From Gyrodactylus bullatarudis (lineage: Eukaryota; Platyhelminthes; Monogenea; Gyrodactylidea; Gyrodactylidae), in the NCBI GenBank assembly GCA_012064415.1, contig SSNU01000063.1, positions 195,800 to 259,799 of the forward strand: a DNA stretch of 64,000 nt, given 5' to 3'. Both the position numbers and the translations under genes were made by a program. The notes under the pieces were generated by a model. That model did no database searches. It had not been told where the DNA came from and saw only the letters and a list, made by a program, of their open reading frames with translations. The number at the start of each line of letters is the position of its first letter. Within the stretch, counting starts at the first letter, position 1. Shown one piece after another: positions 59,751 to 64,000 of this stretch.

Positions 59751-62054
59751 CTAGGCAGCTATTGAGTTTCTCAAACAACTATATTTTTGTTTTTCAGATT
59801 CTGTTCAAATTAAGGTTTTTCAAGAAAAACCCGACGACTTTACGGTAGGAATCCTTCAGAATCATAATCTTGCGCGAATTTTGTCTAGAAAATAAATTTA
59901 ACACGAATGATTTACTGAAATTGAGTCAAAAGATTTGGGGCAAGATTTAAATTTTCAAGAAAAATTCTGTAAATAAGAATTCCGCAGAAATTATCAGTAA
60001 TTTCTTCCTAGGTTTCACAAGTTTTGAAGTGAAGCAAAAAAATTAATTAAGTCGGCTTGATAAAATATTGTATAAGGATATCAAATAAATACAAGTTTAA
60101 AGAGTGTCTGTAAATAATAACTCAACTCAAAAGTACACGACTCAATTATTAAAACAATGGACAAACTAGTCTGAAATTTTTGTTTCCATATCTACACAAA
60201 AGGGTTTTTATCGTATAAAGAATCATTCCAACGGAATATATGCATACATCTGAGAGTTTTGTACTTTTAGTTAGTTCAATTCTGATTGCTTAATGCTTGC
60301 ATAGAGAGGAATCTATAATGGGGTTGGAGGAAATTTTCATTGAAGTGGTGGAGAGGTATACTAGGGTTAGAGTTTGGCTGATTCCTTTCTCTCTAGACTC
60401 AAAAAACTATTTCCATTATTTTTTCCAGCCATTCAAGACTTTTATATCCTGGCTAGACACTGGATGAAATATTTCTCCCATTTTCAAATGAGCTTTATTT
60501 TAGACCTATTAATTTTTCCTTCTGGGTGTTTATTTATTAATGAAAAAATCTGTGAGCATTCCTATTTGCCTCTTTTCTGATAAAATCTAATAGTATATGC
60601 ATTATAATTCTCAGACTTGGAGATCCAAATCCTTACAATACAAGAGAATTTATTTATTTTACTAACAACCAAACTCAGCTTAGTAGGTTAAACAACTGTA
60701 ATACAGTATCTAGATTGAAAGATATTAGTTTATTCTTTAATAAGAGTATATTGGTCACGACCAAAGAAAAAGAAATTGAATCTCATAGATTTTATGCAAA
60801 TATTTAAAAACTTTGAAGAAGTGACGCGATAAAAAAAAGTTATCGAAACAATTGGATTAAGTTGTATGGGTGAAATTCAAGATGATTCAAGATCCTTCGA
60901 AAATAGTGGATCTGTCGAAAAATTCAATGATAATAATCTGTTTCCTTGGCTGAATTCGAGACTTCTTTTGAACACCCCTTCAATTTCAATTCAGTTGGGA
61001 AATATTGGGAATTTGAAAATTAATTCGAATTTGAATAAAATGAACATAATTTTCAATTATTATTTGATATTTATTAGACTTTAATTTAATATTATTGTTA
61101 TTTATAAATGATCGAGAGAGAAAAAGAACTGTATCAATTTTAATAGCAACTAAATTTATGTTTTTTACTGCAAAATGCTAGGGTCTCTTGATTCCTTTGA
61201 ATTTCTATGCTCTTCTTGTATATTTTTTCATGTGTAATTGATATTGATTGAAACTTTTGTGCAAGTCTTGGGACAAAGGGGTAGATTTCGAAAAATTGGC
61301 CAACATTATTACAGGAGAAATTTGTAAATCCAATCTATCCAAGGTTTAGGGTATAAGAATCCCGAATTAACTTGGTTAACTTAAGTCTATTGGTCGTATC
61401 GAGTTGTATTATCAATCGGCAATTCACCAAATAAATTTATAACATTTTTGAATACAGAATTTTAAAAAAACATGATTTTCTATAGTGTAATGTTGAAACT
61501 GATTTTGATTAGTATCTTTTGATTTAAAAGTCTTAATGACAATGGCGACTGCATCTAGCACGATCATATTCTGTCTGCCAGTAACGATACAAATGCCAAT
61601 AACGGTCTCTAAAATGTAATCATAGAATTAGTTAATTCTACGTTCATCGATAAAAGGTCAGAAAAGGTTTTGCTTTTTTTTTAATATTTCAAAAATTATT
61701 CTTCAAATTATTAAAATAAAATATCTTATTTGAGGATTTATTACAATAACATCAAATCTGTCCACAATTTGTAGTATTAAATTTTAGTCATCAGATTCCT
61801 TATAGACCCTGTTGTCTGAAGATTTTACTTTTGATTAGAATAGAGTATTTAAAGTACTCTTGTTATCACTAACTACAATTTGACTCAATGATATTTGAAA
61901 ATCTACCTCATTGATTCGTTCTTCGTAACCAATTCTTCTATTTGAGATAAGACCTTGGACCTTTTTTATACTTTATTGAATTAAATGGCAAATTTGCATT
62001 CTGACCTTAGAAAAACCTTTTCAGATTAACCTAAAAAATAATGTTGATAACTAA
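59751..62054. other. AT-rich sequence, nothing recognised
   Basis: Frames at 60374-60580 and 60866-61084 have no known motif. The second has a real ATG but ends in a Asn/Ile-rich run and is not supported. Confidence 0.35.
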
Positions 62055-62165
62055 TTAACCCTTCATGTCCCATTGTTCCACCAGGGGAACACAACACTTT
62101 TTTGAGCGATAATTTGAACTGAAATAACTTTTTACACCCCTCATTAGAAAGGAAGTTTATTAAGC
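62055..62165 (+). repeat. piggyBac-like end, copy 2 (with 33456-33575)
   Basis: TTAACCCTTCATGTCCCATT and the following 90 bp match copy 1 with small indels. Confidence 0.65.
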
Positions 62166-63020
62166 TACAAAATTATGTATACATAAAATTCATAGAGCTA
62201 GCTTTTCACTGGTGCTTGAAAAATCTAGTCAAATATATTAAAAATATTCAGAACGTTTTTTTGTAAACCTATTTGCTGAGGTTTTGGGAAAAAATGAATA
62301 AACTTTCTAAAAAATAGACGTAGATTTCAAAAAGTCTATCAGGTCTCTAAAATTATTAGACAGACTTTTACATTATGAGTCTAAGGGAAAGGATATTTTT
62401 CAGACATTTGCTTTGTTGAGGGGGATAATGAGTTTACATTTGAGTATTCAATTTGCCATCATCTTCATCTATCACCCATAGTAACAATGAATAAAAGTAA
62501 TGATTTAATCAGATCCATTGATAGAGAGTAATTCATAATGTGATATTGGGTGAGATTGTGTGTTGCCAGAGACAATAAAAGACTTTTTCTTTTTTTTCGA
62601 AATTGTTACGTTTTTTTATTATACATCTCTGGAAATATTTGGGCATTATGACATCATGTAACACGTATGGATAATGTATTATTTTTTACACTTCAAAAGT
62701 GCATGTAATTTTATTCAATTTTTCTATCTTTTTCTTATTCTCATGTGTGCAATGCTAGAATATTTCTTTTGTCTTCCATCTCAAATTCATTCCAAAATTC
62801 TCACTACCAGAATTCAGAATATATTCTTTTTAAGAGTACATACACGAAATCTAAACTATTCTCTAATTACCATGGTAACAATTATTACATCTTTTCAAAG
62901 AGAAAAAAAAAAGAAGAAAGTAAAATATGTATTTCATTCCTTGTTGTCTTGTAATAAAAATTTTACGGACAATAAAAGGAATGATGGTGTCATTTACATG
63001 AGATAAAAAAGAAGACTTAC
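62166..63020 (-). other. probable 3' intron or exon region of the SPATA6-like gene
   Basis: Continues downstream of the last exon I can place (63021-63085). No further exon with matching phase was convincing. The plus-strand 110-codon frame here is AT-rich chance. Confidence 0.35.
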
Positions 63021-63994
63021 GTGCGATCTTTAATTGAGTTGAGATCACGATCATAGAAGCAGTGTGTACTAGCCGATCTTGATAGCTGCAAGAATATGTG
63101 TATTATTTCTCTCGAGGTTATTCGCATGGAAAATCAACTCACACTTTTACTTCTTTGAGGAACAGCTTTAAAAAATAATTACTATCATAAAAAACGTTAT
63201 TTTTCTAGATGATTTTTCTTTTCAACTCACTAGTTGTAGCTGTTGAAGCCTAGGGAGAGTATGATGAATTAAAATAACAATAATAATTATAAGATTAAAT
63301 AGGGCATACCCGAGGTGGACTTGTTCTTAAATCAGTGCGAGAACGACTTCGAAGAATACTACTCAGGGTTGGTTCGCAATAACTTGGCACAATGCTGCAG
63401 TGATGGTGATGATGTGTACAACAACATGTAGTCTCGCAATGCTAGTTAAAAATTATGTTAATTTTACATTACAGTATGTGAACATCCAGAGTCAAAGCAT
63501 TTTATGACGCTTTTCAGAGATATATCCAGCGAAGGCGAAATTCCAGGAAAATCGCAAGTCTTTCTTAACAGAATCTCACGATTACATTCCGTCTTGGTGC
63601 AAATTGCTGGGCATGGATTAAATAAATCTCTAGCAGTTGTGTCACAATAAGCTAAGAGAGTTCCTCCCAAGTAAACGTCAGTAATTTGACGAAATTCAAT
63701 TGTAACTGGAATTTGTTCCAGCATATCACAAACAGCTTTAGGGCATGATGCCGTGAAAAAAGTCTGAATATTTAATAAAATAAGCTCACCTTATCAAAGT
63801 AGAGTTTATCATTGAAGCAAATAGGAAATATTGAATCGGTTAATTTCGATCTTCGTGACAAATTAAAAATTTCAATATTGACATATACATCATTGCGATG
63901 ACAGAGCCAAGTGCCTGGTGAGCTTATCTGATAGTTTAGAAATATTATTTACGCTATTCAAATTAATTTCTCCTTCGAATTTATAAACGGGCAT
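63021..63994 (-). CDS. SPATA6: SPATA6-like protein, 5' part, seven exons
   Basis: Exons on the minus strand: 63994-63953, 63927-63790, 63763-63473, 63441-63310, 63249-63231, 63165-63143, 63085-63021, with introns of 25, 26, 31, 60, 65, 57 nt, all GT-AG. ATG lies at 63994-63992 (MPVYKFEGEINLN). The N-terminal domain matches SPATA6, the sperm connecting-piece and neck protein, in order: SPGTWLCHRNDVYVNIEIF, FPICFNDKLYFDK, LEQIPVTIEFRQITD, YCDTTARDLFNPCP, ILLRKTCDFPGISPSLDISL and KSVIKCF. These correspond to the vertebrate CPGV/DIYLSI, FPLVFN..FEK, TRDFMFPGP and REI-type blocks. After this comes an unusual HCETTCCCTHHHHHC stretch and an Arg/Ser tail (LRSRSRTDLRTSPPR). Exons 5-6 are short and less certain, and the C-terminal exons are unresolved. 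Presence suggests an organism with flagellated sperm or motile cilia. Confidence 0.75.
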
Positions 63995-64000
63995 CCTTCA

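Noticed and set aside
62620..62660. A final SPATA6 exon reading MYNKKT before a stop, similar to the vertebrate C-terminal region
   Set aside because: The reading phase does not fit the last placed exon, and six residues are too few to support it.
62674..63006. 110-codon plus-strand frame
   Set aside because: Phe/Ser/Ile-rich by AT content, opposite the SPATA6-like transcription unit, with no motif.
1..64000. CRISPR array or bacterial operon structure
   Set aside because: Repeats are dispersed or inverted, not regularly spaced; genes have spliceosomal introns and eukaryotic poly(A) signals.

Overview
This window is AT-rich, intron-bearing eukaryotic nuclear DNA. It is gene-poor and crowded with mobile-element remains. 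The supportable genes point to an animal: a four-helix claudin/PMP22-like membrane protein, a SPATA6-like sperm/ciliary protein, and DNA transposons of the Merlin and piggyBac groups. The most telling feature is splice structure. Where a protein reading can be followed across introns, many introns are only 25-34 bases long (25, 26 and 31 in the SPATA6-like gene, 33 in the Merlin transposase, 34 in the coiled-coil gene). Introns of that size with few genes per unit length fit a reduced, ciliated animal parasite such as a dicyemid (whose introns I recall as about 26 nt) or an orthonectid. That assignment is inference, not proof.

Layout. 1-7 kb: one small membrane-protein gene (2422-2844) in otherwise featureless sequence. 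7-29 kb: no host gene that I can support. It holds inverted-repeat elements, two short-element copies carrying hammerhead ribozyme motifs (8127-8171 and 21160-21280, the second with a tRNA-like promoter head), a reverse-transcriptase fragment, a broken piggyBac transposase, and a deleted copy of an uncharacterised multi-copy family. 29.4 kb: a tiny two-exon gene for a 68-residue protein made almost only of Cys and Gly. 31-36 kb: a possible Cys-rich membrane exon, a palindromic element containing an integrase fragment, and a longer copy of the uncharacterised family with one in-frame stop. 39-42 kb: elements nested within elements, ending in a palindrome with two arms of about 310 bp. 43.9 kb: a single-exon 212-residue helical protein. 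47-50 kb: a duplicated exon fragment and a LINE fragment. 51.4-54.9 kb: a five-exon coiled-coil gene. 54.9-57.6 kb: a 998-bp perfect-looking tandem duplication leading into an apparently intact Merlin transposase. 58-63 kb: another palindromic element and little else. 63.0-64.0 kb: the 5' part of a SPATA6 homologue on the minus strand, starting 7 bases from the window edge.

The host genes show no operon-like arrangement. The main theme is the repeats. One family of long-armed foldback elements with termini like TTGATATGAAGATGGGAAT recurs about a dozen times. A second family (termini like TAGACTTGGAYGAAATTT) sits inside other elements. Several ends read TTAACCC, as in piggyBac elements. Many elements are nearly perfect palindromes that would form long double-stranded RNA if transcribed.
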